Source: Littorina saxatilis (Eukaryota > Mollusca > Gastropoda > Littorinimorpha > Littorinidae). Taken from it: 64,000 nt of DNA. The notes beneath the pieces are model-generated. The model saw only the letters and a list, made by a program, of their open reading frames with translations, had not been told where the DNA came from and searched no databases. The DNA is taken from assembly GCF_037325665.1 (NCBI RefSeq), contig NC_090254.1:18527134-18591133 (forward strand). The letters are read 5' to 3'. Below are positions 34,941-46,611 of the stretch, piece after piece (the first letter of the stretch is position 1; every line of letters begins with the position of its first letter). The translations under genes and the position numbers were made by a program.

Positions 34941-37900
34941 ATGTGTCCAACGTTTCATCAGGACGTGCATGAACTGCGCCCACTTCAGTCTCTGACCATC
35001 GACCACCTACTTGAGAAAGAAGACACCATCTGCATGCTGCCAACTGGCTATGGCAAGTCACTGATCTACGAAATTTTGCCTACCGCTGTCAATGTTTGCC
35101 ATGGGGAAGATGAGAAAAGTCTTGTGCTGATTGTTGCACCACTGAACGTCATCATTGAGCAAGAGCTAAGAAAACTTGGACCAGTGTGTAAGGAACTGAC
35201 AACCGGTAATGTGAAAGAAGTAAAGATGGAGATTTCCAAACTGCAGTTCAACATTGCACACCCGGAAGCAGTTGTTCGAAACAAAGAACTGAACGAACTT
35301 CTGTCATCATTGCCACCTGATATTCAAACGTTTATAGTCATCGATGAAGCCCACTGTGTGCTTGAATGGGGAAGTGAATTTCGACCGGCATATCATGAGT
35401 TGTCTGCCCTTAGAATCCTGTTGCCCAATGCACCTGTCCTAGCCATGAGTGCAACACTGACAGTGGATTCCCAACAACAGCTGGCAGACTCCCTTCACCT
35501 GAGAAAGCCCCAGTCAGTGCTAGAACGGCCTGCACATGCTTCTACGTTTCTGAGTATAAAGCAAAGACCAGCATCAGCAGATACAATGGAGGCCATTGAG
35601 CCATTGCTTGTGGAACTGATTGTACAGAAACAAGACTTTCCGTTAACAGTTGTGTACTTCAATGGCAGCCAGAACTGGGTGGGACTTGCATATGAATTCA
35701 GTCAGCGGTTTCTTGGGGAGAAGATGTATGCAGGAGATCATCAAGATCTTCCGCACGCCAGGGTTGTCCAGTTCCATGCTTCTGTTGATAAGGGAGAAGA
35801 TGAAGAGGTAACAGACAATAGTTGTGATGACAATTTCCAATCATTGTAATTAGGATGCATAGTTGTGTACTTTAAAAAGTGAGTTGAAAGGGAACACCAA
35901 GTCAAGTTTTGCTAAATTGAAGTAACCTGGTAATTATGGTAAATATATTGTATAAATGCTTGGCACCCTACAGATTTTTTTATGTGTTTTCTATTTTTTT
36001 TATATATATTTTTTTTTATGTTCCCATACAATTATCAGTGGTTACAGAGAAACCCCTCTAATATAAACTGTGAGGGACAGTCCTATCAGCATCTTTCTCT
36101 TTTTCTGTGTAAACACAGTGAAGGGGATAATGTGGCATATAATTTACAATATGATACTCCCTGTGATTCCAGTCCAAGACAAATATGATGACACGGAAAC
36201 TGTATCATTCCTTCAAAATATATAACTGACTTGGTGTTCCTCTTAAAATGAAATGAAGAAAACAAACAGAGAAACATAGATGTTAAGTGTAACTGTAAGT
36301 ATTTGTTTTATTGCTTTCTTACAAATCCAAGAAAAAAAAGAGAGAGAAAAAAATACAGCTCCAACAGTGAATTAAAAAAAACATCATAATTGTAAATGCA
36401 GGAATGTACAGTTGTTACAACATGGTAGAAAAAGTTTTAAAGGGTTTCTGTAATTCTATATTGTGTCTAATATGACATGCTGCACACATTCTGATACAGT
36501 AATAACTACTAATCATAATTCATACACTACTAATATCTCCAGCACTAACTTTTTGATTTACATTTTCTGTACCTTTTTAAATTTTACAATATATATGTTC
36601 TGCATCTATTTCAATAGGTACGCAAGATCATCTGGACAAATCTCAGTAGAGACCCAGCTGAGAGTCCTTTGAAGATGGTCTTTGCCACAAGTGCTCTGGG
36701 GATGGGTGCAGATCTACAGAATGTGGTGCGTGTTGTCAACGTTGGAACACCTAAAACTGTTGAAGGTAACTAAAACTGTGTACACTCCTCTTAGTAAATA
36801 CTTTATAACTAAGAAAGTATAAACAGAATCAAAAGTCCAGAATTTGTTCACCAGACTATCTGATTTTAACCCCATTAATGAGATCATTTATGTTTGAATA
36901 ACACCTTAACATCAGCTGATATCAATTGGTAAAAAGAAAACACATAAAACTAAGCATACAAATGTTTTTAACCTCTCGTAATTAATGTTTTATTGTACAA
37001 AAAAGAGTATAAGCCCCCCCCCCCCCCCCCCCCCAATTTGTCTGTTTCTGATAACATAGCTAAAAAAAAAAAAAGGTCGGTAGGTCGGGATTTTTTTTTT
37101 TTTTTTTTGCTAGGGTAGAATTCTTGAAAATAACTAAAAAATACAAGGAGACAGGACTCGCTATGGATAGATTTATGTAAACAAAAGTGTTACAAAGGGT
37201 ATAAAATGATTGTTTTACCTTGTCTGAGTCGTCTGTTACTGTCGTTTATGTTGTTCTTGGGTAGTACGTAATATCGAAACCGTCATCGAAACCAACTGAT
37301 ATATCGAAACCGACCTGTTCATGTTTTTTGACACATCGACAATATTGTCATCTTGGGTACTGGTATGAGCAAACCGAGCAAATCAATCGAGAGACAGAAC
37401 AACATCATTAGCCTACCGCGGTCGCCTCAGTTCCTTAGTGGACTGAGACCAAACTGACAAACTGACAAAGCCACACACAGATAAGTTTAAAAACTAATAT
37501 ATTCATCTTTTTGTCTGTTTGTTTGTTTGTCCGCTTGCAAAGGCAATTGTGCCGACAATTTTGCGACGGTTTTGTACAATCCTTTTTTAAGTGCTTTAAG
37601 TTGAACCTTGTGTTTTTTGATTTTCTTACCTACAGCACTGGTGGTCAATTTGTTTCTGATTTTTTTTTTTTTTTAGTCCCAGGAACGATAACTTGGTATG
37701 CTTGGTCAGAATGTGCTTTCGGTTACCGCCATGCCGTGCCGTTTAGTGTGTTGACACAACTTGCCAAACTGATTGATTACTTTATGTTTCTGCGATATGT
37801 TATAAACAATTTTTCCTGTGGGACACTAAAGTACGTCGTATTGTATTGTATTGTTTGCTTTAACTTTAAGCACTGATCAGCTATCATCATTAACGGAAAA

Positions 37901-39894
37901 TCAGGTCAGTTTCGATATTTCAGTCGGTTTCGATGGCGGTTTCAATATTTTGGCCGGTTTTGATAATACGAACTACTGTTGTTCTTTTCTTTCCGACATA
38001 TTTTTGGGTGACTCTGGGCCTGGCATACAAAAAAAGTTCAGGTCAAAAAATAGGGTTGGTTGGGGTATTAGAAAGACAACTTTTTTTGGTTGGCCTGAAC
38101 AGAATCTATAGTCCTCAACATGTTTGCTGGACTATAACTCCTTAAAGAGACAATTTCAGGGGGAATAGAACCTTGACAATTAGTACAAGAAGGGCAAAGC
38201 CCATACGACTCACATGCTTTACACATTTTTCCTACCAAAATACATGTGACCTTGACCCAGGGTCAAGGTCATCCAAGGTCATGCAACACAAAGCTGTTAA
38301 TTCAAGACATAGGAAGTACAATGGTGCTTATTGGCTCTTTCAGTTTCTACCATGAGATATGGTCACTTTTAGTGGTTCACTACCTTATTTTGGTCACATT
38401 TCATAAGGGTCAAAGTGACCTTGACCTTGATCATATGTGACCAAATGTGTCTCATGATGAAAGCATAACATGTGCCCCACATATTTTTTAAGTTTGAAAC
38501 AGTTATCTTCCATAGTTCAGGGTCAAGGTCACTTCAAAATATGTATACAATCCAACTTTGAAGAGCTCTTGTGACCTTGACCTTGAAGCAAGGTAAACCA
38601 AACTGGTATCAAAAGATGGGGCTTACTTTGCCCTATATATCATATATAGGTGAGGTATTCAATCTCAAAAACTTCAGAGAAAATGGGAAAAATGTGAAAA
38701 ATAGCTGTTTTTTAGACAACATTTATGGCCCCTGCGACCTTGACCTTGAAGCAAGGTCAAGATGCTATGTATGTTTTTTGGGGCCTTGTCATCATACACC
38801 ATCTTGCCAAATTTGGTACTGATAGACTGAATAGTGTCCAAGAAATATCCAACGTTAAAGTTTTCCGGACGGACGGACGACTCGGGTGAGTACATAGACT
38901 CACTTTTGCTTCGCATGTGAGTCAAAAATGAAAACACAAAACACTATGTACACCTTGTAATGAGAACATCACAGTCCTGTTTAAAGTTACTACATGTACA
39001 GCTTTCTCATCCAGATTTTATGTTATTTTTCTGATTTCCCCACTGTAAGGGATAATATATTTCAGAGCCACTGACAATAACAATAACACTGAGTTAAATT
39101 AAAATGATAATACAGTATCTCAACAAGTGTTTGTTTTCCTGTGCAGTATACCTCATTTTCTTATTGTTGTTTTACTGCAATAGGATGTAACATGTAACAA
39201 AATAAGACATACTACTACTAGTGCATAAATACCACTGAGCTTTGGTGACATGTAAAATCTACCTTCATGATGTGCAGTGATATGCCTTTCAGTTATACAC
39301 TGTACCTGTCAACTCAAAGTCAGAAAAAGAATGCCATAGTATTTATTTAAGATAGTGAACAATATTTTCATTACATGCTAAAATGTTTGTTCTTGTGTTC
39401 CAGCATACGTGCAACAGACAGGTCAAGCTGGAAGAGGAGGAGACACTTCAGCAGCCATAATGTACTACAACAACCAAGACCTTGGGGTGCCTGCCGTGAC
39501 AGACACAATGCGGGCCATGTGCAGAAACACAACTGAGTGCAGGCAAAGTTTCCTGAACAAATGCTTTGGGTTTCCAAGTCCTAGCGAACCATGTTCTTCT
39601 GGTACAATTGTGCATTGTTGTGACATTTGCTTTTCTCAGTTCGGAGTTAAATACCAGCTGCCATTTAACAGTCGGGCAAAGGAATGTATTCGCAGCTGCC
39701 TTGTGGATTATGTTCAGAAAGACACTACTCACACTTTAAGAAAGACTATAACCTGTTCAGTTATCCAGCAGATTGCTGCAATGTCTAAGTCTTTTAACAG
39801 CTCAGATGACTTATGCAGAGAGTTCAACCTTGAACGTTCAGTGGCAGAATCTGTGTACAAGATGCTGGCTGCAGTCATTACTCCTCATCATTAG
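34941..39894 (+). CDS. RecQ-type DNA helicase (three exons)
   Basis: A superfamily-2 RecQ-like 3'-5' helicase. Exons run 34941-35807, 36618-36765 and 39404-39894, joined at GT/AG sites with compatible phases (0, then 1), giving about 501 residues from the Met at 34941. Motifs in order: LRPLQ, Walker A CMLPTGYGKSL, DEAH box VIDEAHCVLEWG, AMSATL, FHASVDKGEDEE, motif V VFATSALGMGADLQN, motif VI QQTGQAGRGGDTSA, and a cysteine cluster VHCCDICFSQFG as in the RecQ zinc module. Motif VI normally reads GRAGRDG; here the first Arg is Gln. There is no HRDC domain and it is shorter than host RecQ proteins. It lies inside the inverted repeats of element Y, so it is probably a transposon gene rather than a host gene. 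Intron 2 carries a nuclear-receptor-motif repeat. An AATAAA follows at about 39949. Confidence 0.75.
35808..36617 (+). other. Helicase intron 1-2
   Basis: Donor GAG/GTAACA, acceptor TTTCAATAG. AT-rich, no other feature recognised. Confidence 0.7.
36766..39403 (+). other. Helicase intron 2-3
   Basis: Donor GAAG/GTAACT, acceptor TGTGTTCCAG. Contains a C run (37014-37034), A and T runs, and the second copy of the nuclear-receptor-motif repeat (38185-38928). Confidence 0.7.
38185..38928 (+). mobile_element. Nuclear-receptor-motif repeat, copy 2
   Basis: Near-identical to 24633-25424 in the same orientation, but lacking about 60 bp near its left end. Carries the same TGACCTTGACC clusters and the same ends, and lies in a helicase intron. 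Confidence 0.8.
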
Positions 39895-39944
39895 TACAAG
39901 TCCATTAAAAGCAAGTAGACACATTGGGTTGATCATTTTGTATT

Positions 39945-39956
39945 CAACAAAATAAA
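39945..39956 (+). terminator. Polyadenylation signal of the helicase gene
   Basis: AATAAA about 55 bp past the stop codon, in an AT-rich context. Downstream elements were not evaluated. Confidence 0.5.
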
Positions 39957-39959
39957 CCA

Positions 39960-41340
39960 AGTCTGAAATCCACAAAACTGTTCATTAGTCTCAGTATTTA
40001 TTTTATGTGTTTTTATGTTGTCGTTGTATGTACATATTTTATTGCTTAAAGATACATAAGGTAGGTGTAGTCTCTCTCACAGAATCATCCGGGCTTTCAA
40101 GGCTGTAACAGTAATTATGTACTTGAGACAAAACTGTACATTACAGCCACAGTTATGGCCGCGTTGATGAGCAATTAATTTCTGATTATTTTATTTTTTC
40201 CTTTGGTAAGTCAACTTCATAAGAACCAAGTCCCACTGAGCCAAATTTCTCGATTTCTCCGCAGAGCATTTGTCAACTAATTGCAACGAGTTTGAATGAG
40301 GTGTAACTTTGCGAGCCAACCTTGGTTCAGCACGTGTTTCGAAATGTCTCAGCGCCTTTCACATCAGAGCACAACTTTAAGTTTGTATGTGAAAGCGTTG
40401 TGCTCTGTGGCAAGTACTCTGTGCTGCGACTCGGGAATCATGTGAAATATAGAGCAATAAAATATTAATTTCTCCTCAGTGCACCCATAATTGTGGCTAT
40501 TTTAATTTGCCTTATTTACAACATGAATGAGACAGTCTCTAAAGCCTAGGTGATTCTGTGAGGGAGACTTCACCAACATGCCCCATGATTTTGAAAGCTT
40601 TGAACAGCTTTTGAAACCAGGTAAAGAACACATACTTAATAGTAAACTGAGACACTTACAAGTTACACAATCAACCATGATTACCACAATGGAAACAATA
40701 TCTTGGACTTTATTCATCTGAAGTACAAGATCCCAAAACTGAATTAAACATGCAAAAAGGGAAAATTAGATAAAAACAATAAATGCAATCAAAGGGTATT
40801 TAAAAAAAAGCAAAAAAAAAATATCAGTTGTGAAATATTCCCCGACTATGGCAAACAGTTAAATTTAATCTTCTCAGGCCAACTTTTGTGTGCTCAAACA
40901 TGCAAATCACCCTTCGTAGTTCTTATTATGATGTGATCTTACGCTAAATGTCAAAACCCTAAGATCTGCCTTAGAAAGAATTACATGGAAAGAAATATCA
41001 AAAATGTGCTTCCAGGATTTGATTTAAAAAAAATTCTATTTCTTTTATGTAATTACATATAAAGTCTTGCAATTGGGACTATTTCCAAAGGCTAATCAGA
41101 GCAACTAGCAAAAAAGTGAGAGAAAAATCAAGAAACCTTACACTACCAGTCTTGATACAGTTGCCTATAATAATTAGGGCAGCTGGTTTCATTTAAAAAA
41201 AAAAAGTTGATATCTCTTGCCTGAAACTAAGTACACTTCATAATTTAAATTACCACTATTTTAAAACCCGAGTAATTTATAATTCCATGCAAAGAATGTA
41301 ATCAGTCAAAACCATGCAACATGAAGAAAGTTTGGATCAA
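39960..41340. other. Interior of element Y without a recognised gene
   Basis: AT-rich. It separates the converging helicase and transposase-like fragments. Further exons of the minus-strand gene might lie here, but I could not recognise them. Confidence 0.35.
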
Positions 41341-41403
41341 AACAGTGTTAACTGGCAGGCTGAACTGGCAATGTAATCGTGCAAGTGAAAGACAGGAATA
41401 CCT

Positions 41404-41868
41404 TCTGGTGCACTTTTTCCTCAACAAGTGTGAGGGAAATGACATGCTGGATGAGGGACAGCTTCTTCCACCTGCACTTTATGATGGTGGCATACACCAT
41501 GCCAAGCACAGCGGGCAGCTGCTCAAAAATGGTTCCACTGTGCTGTTTCTGAAGAGGGACAGTGTAGGCGAGCAAAGTATCTAGCAGAAGGTGGTTGCGT
41601 GAAATCAATTCATCAACGACAGTGTCCCATGAGAGATGATAATTGCTGCGTCTAAGGAACATGCTACTGGTTTGTGTTGCTGAAATCAAATAACGAACAC
41701 GCGTGTGAAAGAGCAGAGAGGGACGGCCGTAATCATTGCAGTCAACACAATCTCCTTGCAAAACCTGTCGAATGAAAAAGAGCCAAATGACATGAATGAT
41801 AAAGAACCATAATGATCATTGGCACTCAATTGAGAAAGGAGAAGAGCGAAAACTTACCATTGTGGGTT
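41404..41868 (-). pseudogene. Transposase-like gene of element Y, N-terminal fragment
   Basis: On the minus strand, CCCACAATG is followed directly by GTAAGT, and an acceptor TTCGACAG leads into an open exon. The join keeps one frame, giving M-VLQGDCVDCNDYGRPSLLF and then RYLISATQTSSMFLRRSNYH, SWDTVVDELISRNHLLLDTL and LSLIQHVISLTLVEEKVHQK. After VHQK the frame runs into a donor-like GTATTC. From memory, this wording resembles the N-terminal part of a large family of uncharacterised proteins in cnidarians, molluscs and fish, whose C-terminal part resembles the element Z protein. I see no continuation, so the gene is probably truncated in this copy. Confidence 0.45.
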
Positions 41869-41944
41869 CCTGTGTAGAGTAAAAACTGAAGCTCTGAATT
41901 TCTCATAACTGCTGTTGACAATGCGGCCGTCGTGAAACCAACAA

Positions 41945-42185
41945 CAACAAAGGGGCCTCACTCTGGAAGAGTTTCCTGCTCCGATAAACATGGCGCTTAC
42001 GGCAAAAAAAAAAACTCAGAAAAAATCAATTCTGCGTTCTTGATAGCAATTTCGTCCAGGTTTACCCCACTGTTAGCTTTTCTTATTTTTCTCTATCGTC
42101 CAAGCCCATAAAATCGAACAAAGCTGATAGCGTTTGGATTTCCCTCTTTGAGATGACTGAGATTGTCCCCCCTTGGATCGATCCG
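41945..42185 (-). repeat. Element Y right terminal inverted repeat
   Basis: Reverse-complement match to 32802-33042, equal length. Beyond it the CACTA transposase coding sequence begins. Confidence 0.85.
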
Positions 42186-42518
42186 TATCAAGGGCAGTTA
42201 CAGTACTGGCCTTGTGTTCAAGATGGTGACAGTCGGGGCAGGGTAATGGAAATACTTCTTCGAAACCAATGTAGCACATGCAGGCCGGGCAAAAAAAAAA
42301 AAATGAACATCAATATTTTGGGTTTAAAAAAAAAGTTTTTCCAAAAAGTACTTAGTTTTGGGCAAGCACCTAGGAATCAGCAAGTTTAAAATGTCAATCA
42401 AATCTTGCAGTGCGGTTTTCGACAGTCCATGGCGTATGGTGAAAGCTAAAATAAAGTGCGAAAGCTGGCTTTGTGTCATTGCTGTTCCTTTGATCAAGGG
42501 GTCATCATCTTGGTCAAT
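42186..42518 (-). pseudogene. CACTA/EnSpm-like transposase, N-terminal part
   Basis: After an acceptor-like TTTATTCTAG, the minus strand reads IDQDDDPLIKGTAMTQSQLS, then FILAFTIRHGLSKTALQDLI and PRCLPKTKYFLEK. These resemble the conserved start of animal CACTA transposases (a short helical domain with a FxIRHxLSxxALxDLL pattern). A frame change in an A/T run separates it from CYIGFEEVFPLPCPDCHHL, a zinc-knuckle-like stretch that runs up to the end of element Y. The next expected part of the protein is found 16.5 kb away at 25681, beyond elements Y and X. Confidence 0.55.
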
Positions 42519-42747
42519 CTAGAATAAACAAACAAACAAACAAAAAACATATATGATATATTTGTCATAAAATGTTTGCAATAGTTATCAGTTATATTTA
42601 TTTTTATAAAACCAAAGACACGTCTTTAATTTAGATGCTTCAACCCTGGGACATTTTTAGCAGACGGCACGCAAATACAGATCGTATGATAATAAAATAC
42701 TGCATAGCTTGTTGTGGAAAACCTGTTCAAACATTTTTTGGTTTTCA

Positions 42748-42893
42748 AATACCCAGCATGCTTCCTCTAAAAGCAGCATATGGCTGCCTTAATTGCGGGG
42801 TAAGACAGTCATACACGTAAAACCCCACTTGTGCAAAACAATGAGTGTACGTGGGAGTTTCAGTGCATGAACGCAGAAGAAGAAGAAAAAGAA
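42748..42893 (+). mobile_element. GAA-tailed SINE, 5'-truncated copy
   Basis: Only the 3' third of the SINE at 56209-56602 is present ('atacccagcatgcttcctct' through 'gaacgcagaagaagaagaa'). Confidence 0.8.
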
Positions 42894-43327
42894 ATTGCAA
42901 GTTTCAAATTTGCATGTGTGAATCAAACTGCTTTAATTTTTAAGTGCACAATTACTTATTTCTGTTTGGACAGAGTCAATGTCTAAAGACAGTTTGTCTC
43001 AGTGTTGTTGTCAGTACTGTAGTCGATGCAAAATTGTGATTATCTCCCTTGCACCGCGTGCGAGCACTGATAAACAACAAAGCTTTATCTGAAGATAACT
43101 GCTGTGTGATTGTTTCCCCTGCCACTGAAAGTGAGTGATCATCCTGCAGTTCTAAAACTGTTTCATTTTTCCTCTGTTAGTGTTATGAACCATTCTTGAT
43201 CCTGATCCCAAGGAAGGAGCTCATGTTGTAATCATGATGACGAGGATAATCAGTGCATTTGCCTGTTTTTAATACTCTGCGTATTGTTGTGTTATATATT
43301 CATTCTTGCATTTATGTATGAGACTGC
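42894..43327. other. No recognisable feature
   Basis: Non-coding sequence between two copies of the same SINE. Confidence 0.4.
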
Positions 43328-43720
43328 TTCTTCTTCTTCTGCGTTCGTGGGCTGAAACTCCCACGTACACTTATGCTTTTGCACGAGTGGAATTTTACGT
43401 GTATGACCGTTTTTACCCCGCCATTTAGGCAGCCATACGCCGCTTTCAGAGGAAGGATGCTGGTTATTTTTGTGATTCTATAACCCACCGAACTCTGACA
43501 TAGATTACAGGATCTTTTCCGTGCGCACTTGGTCTTGTGCTTGCGTGTACACACGAAGGGGGATAAGCCACTAGCAGGTCTGCATATAATAATTATAAGC
43601 TGACCTGGGAGATCGGAAAAATCTCCACACTTAACCCACCAGGCGGCCGCGGCCAGGATGCGAACTCTCGGCCTTCCGATTAAGAGGCTGGCGTCTTACC
43701 ACCCCGCCACAGAGCCCGTC
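43328..43720 (-). mobile_element. GAA-tailed SINE, full-length copy
   Basis: Minus-strand copy of the SINE at 56209-56602, with its tRNA-like head (about 43645-43720), body and (GAA)n tail, plus a small internal insertion of 'tataataattataag' near 43590. Confidence 0.85.
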
Positions 43721-44100
43721 TATGAAACTGCTTGTTTCATTAAGACTGTCAAATGTATTTCTAGTGTTTGGGACACATGTGTTTAGCAGTACTTTCCTTT
43801 AATTTCAATTATAAATTTGAAAACATTCATGAAATGAGTAATGTTCCGTTGTTTAAGACAAAATTGACCATGACATGAACTTCAACTCTGCTAAATGTTG
43901 AACACATTAGTGTCAGGTATATTTACGTGTATTGATGTTTTTCTCAGCCATTTAGGCAGTCAACTCCAATTAAATATTTCAAGCGTAACAATTTGAACAG
44001 TGTTTATTAGTAACAAAAAAAGATTAATTATTGATTGATATAATGAATTTGAACAATATTTACACATTAACATGCTTCCATTTGAAACTTCGGGGTCGTC

Positions 44101-44150
44101 AAGGCTCACGTAAGAAATCGACAAACAGTAACACAAACTCAATCACTCCG

Positions 44151-44187
<37 letters not shown>

Positions 44188-44490
44188 GCATAGGTGAAAC
44201 TGTGCAAGAAAGCGAGACACTAGATCTAGATCTGTCTGTCTGCATGTAGCCTACGTACAAGGACACGACTGCCAACTAGTCTCGGCGCGCTCAAATAAAT
44301 AATGACCGAGACTTTCAGTACTTCCTTCGCGTGACGTCTAACCCTCTTACGTCATAATGTGACGTCAATGTAATGTGACGTCTTCAAATGTTAGAGTTTC
44401 TACCACAGACATACACACGCACATACGCACGCACGGACGCACGCACAGACAGACAAAGTTACGATTGCATAGGCTACACTTACGTGAGCC
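44101..44490 (-). mobile_element. CRE-motif MITE, copy B
   Basis: Same family as 34357-34790 and 54720-55192; closest to the latter. Contains GACGTCAATGTAATGTGACG and a short CA tract. It is inserted in a sequence ('acattaacatgcttccattt') that also occurs, inverted, at about 49260-49295. Confidence 0.85.
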
Positions 44491-45171
44491 AAAAATGAAC
44501 TGAACAGTACTCTTGGCTCTTTCTATGGAAGCTAGATCTGAAAGTGGCGACTTGTATAAACGAAAAACACTGGAAGGGATCCGGTGCGGTCTGAATCGCC
44601 ACCTGAAGTCGCCACCGCACAACAACGACTTCGATATGTGCACGTCCTAGATACTGGGAAATACTATGGGTTGTCAACTTTGAATGACTGTCACAATATC
44701 TCTGAGCAATGGATGACAAAGGGGATGCTTTGATGTCAAAGGGGATGGATTTGACTTACTGTAACAACCAAGTTTGGGTTTCCAAACATTGCTGTGGGTT
44801 TTAAACGATTTAATTTTTAGCCAAAATGCCCCCAAAACAGCACCTAAAACTGGGACAAAAATACACCAGTCTGTGTTGCAGCTGTACATAATGGAGAATA
44901 AAGCTCTGTGAATTTTATTGTGATGTTTATGGGTCAGCTGAAGGATTATTCTCGACATACACACTCAAGAATTACATCTATTTTTCTTCTTCTGGGAGTT
45001 TGATCGGCAAAGAAAACACGTAATCGTGGGTTACCGTCGTTTCCGGTTTCAACTTCATCAAAAAATGCGATCTGCTGAACAAAGGAAACCTCAAAGTTAT
45101 TCAAAGTCATTATTTATTTATTTCAACAACATTTAGGTTTTCAAAACACAGCACTACGGTAGGAAACAAAT
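44491..45171. other. No recognisable gene
   Basis: AT-rich sequence. 'cgtgggttaccgtcgtttcc' near 45025 is related to motifs in the tandem repeat at 45636-46390. Confidence 0.35.
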
Positions 45172-45606
45172 TTATTTCAGCTTATAATCGCGCTTGAATG
45201 TACCCCACCCTTGTTTCGTTTCCATCTGTAACCCACGAAAGCATGGCCACAGCAGACGACAAATCCCGCATTGCCTATCACACACGCGTTGTGAGATCGC
45301 GGGAACACCGTCGAAAGTTCCATTCATGACGTTTGACCCGGTCATGTGAATAGACAATGAGAATTTATCCACCCAATCGTATTCGTTTCCGGTTTTTGAG
45401 ACGTAACTCACGACAGACCACGCTGTATCTTCACTGTTTGAGACCTGTAAAATCTTTTTTGACAATTGTAGCATATATTCATCGACGAATTTTGCGATAT
45501 TTTGCTGATTAAAGCTTGATCTGGTGCAAAGTTTGAGCAGCACATGTGTTCTCATGATCGGCGCCATTATGAAATTTTCGATTCTTCTGCAACGCACGAT
45601 CGACAA
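45172..45606 (-). CDS. Hypothetical 144-residue open frame
   Basis: No family recognised. The frame is moderately rich in Cys near its C-terminus (RVCDRQCGICRLLWPC) and has no obvious signal or membrane segment. It lies just upstream of a ~335-bp tandem repeat and the Crypton-type recombinase, on the opposite strand. It could be a chance frame; it is listed because it is longer than most random frames here and is not made of simple repeats. Confidence 0.25.
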   Translation of the reverse strand: MSIVRCRRIENFIMAPIMRTHVLLKLCTRSSFNQQNIAKFVDEYMLQLSKKILQVSNSEDTAWSVVSYVSKTGNEYDWVDKFSLSIHMTGSNVMNGTFDGVPAISQRVCDRQCGICRLLWPCFRGLQMETKQGWGTFKRDYKLK

Positions 45607-45635
45607 TCGATTAATTCTCTCATTTAGGATTGTCG

Positions 45636-46390
45636 CTTATGGAAACTTGAAAATTTCAAACTTTCATGTATGCATAGTTATTTATCTATGTAGTCCACAT
45701 GCAATAATCAAGTTTTAGTTCTTTTCTTTGGAAATAAAAGACATTACGAACTATGGTTTCCATGAAACTCACGACAGTATTATCTCTATACACATAAACC
45801 CAGTGAGCACAGATCGAAAACTTTTTGCTCACTTAAATCTTTCTATCATGTATTAAAACCCAAAAGGGTGCCCAAAACGCTAGTTGCTACATTTGACCTA
45901 CAAAAAAAACTTTTGCGCCTGGACATTGCGTGGGTTACGGTTTCCACTTTCTACTTCGATCTAGTTAACTTATGGAAACTTGTAATTTCAAACTTTCATG
46001 TTTGCATATTTATTTATCAATGTTGTCCACATGCAAATTGCAATAATCAAGTTTTAGTTCTTTTCTTTGGAAATAAAAGATATTACAAACTATGGTTTCC
46101 ATGTAACTCACGACAGTATTATCTCTATACACATAAACCCAGTGAGCACAGATCGAAAACTTTTTGCTCACTTAAATCTTTCTATCATGTATTAAAACCC
46201 AAAAGGGTGCCCAAAAGGCTAGTTGCTACATTTGACCTACAAGAAAAACTTTTGCACCTGGAAATTGCGTGGGTTACGGTTTCCACTTTCTACTTCGATC
46301 TAGTTAACTTATGGAAACTTGTAATTTCAAACTTTCATGTTTGGATATTTATTTATCAATGTTGTCCACATGCCACATGCAATAACTGAG
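45636..46390 (+). repeat. ~335-bp tandem repeat, about 2.2 copies
   Basis: Successive units start at 'cttatggaaacttg' (about 45636, 45969 and 46308), with spacing of 333 and 339 bp and high identity by eye. Each unit carries 'gcgtgggttacggtttccac'. It lies directly upstream of the recombinase gene. Confidence 0.8.
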
Positions 46391-46611
46391 CTAAAGTTCT
46401 TTCCTGTGGGATATTGAAGCCTAAAGTGGAAACCATGTAACCCACGACATAGAGCGTACTGCATGTGTCTAATTGTCATTTCTAAAGAAACCCCGATATG
46501 AAAGGTCCTCTCTTTGACAGAAAAAGATACAGGCATGTCTTTTGCACTTAAAAAAGAGTATTTCACTCAATTCAGTCCTACTTTTTTTCCTGGTGTCCAT
46601 GTCCCATAGTT

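Larger units (their letters stand above)
32802..42185. mobile_element. Element Y: 9.4-kb helicase-bearing transposon-like unit
   Basis: It is bounded by 241-bp near-perfect inverted repeats (32802-33042 and 41945-42185) beginning CGGATCGATCCAAGGGGGGA. The left boundary is uncertain by 3 bases because it overlaps the CCGG end of element X. Inside are a three-exon RecQ-like helicase gene on the plus strand and, converging on it, an N-terminal fragment of a transposase-like gene on the minus strand. I saw no clear target-site duplication. It lies inside the split CACTA transposase gene. Confidence 0.7.

Noticed and set aside
34941-39894. Ordinary host RecQ helicase gene
   Set aside because: Not excluded outright, but the short length, missing HRDC domain and position inside 241-bp inverted repeats favour a transposon gene.
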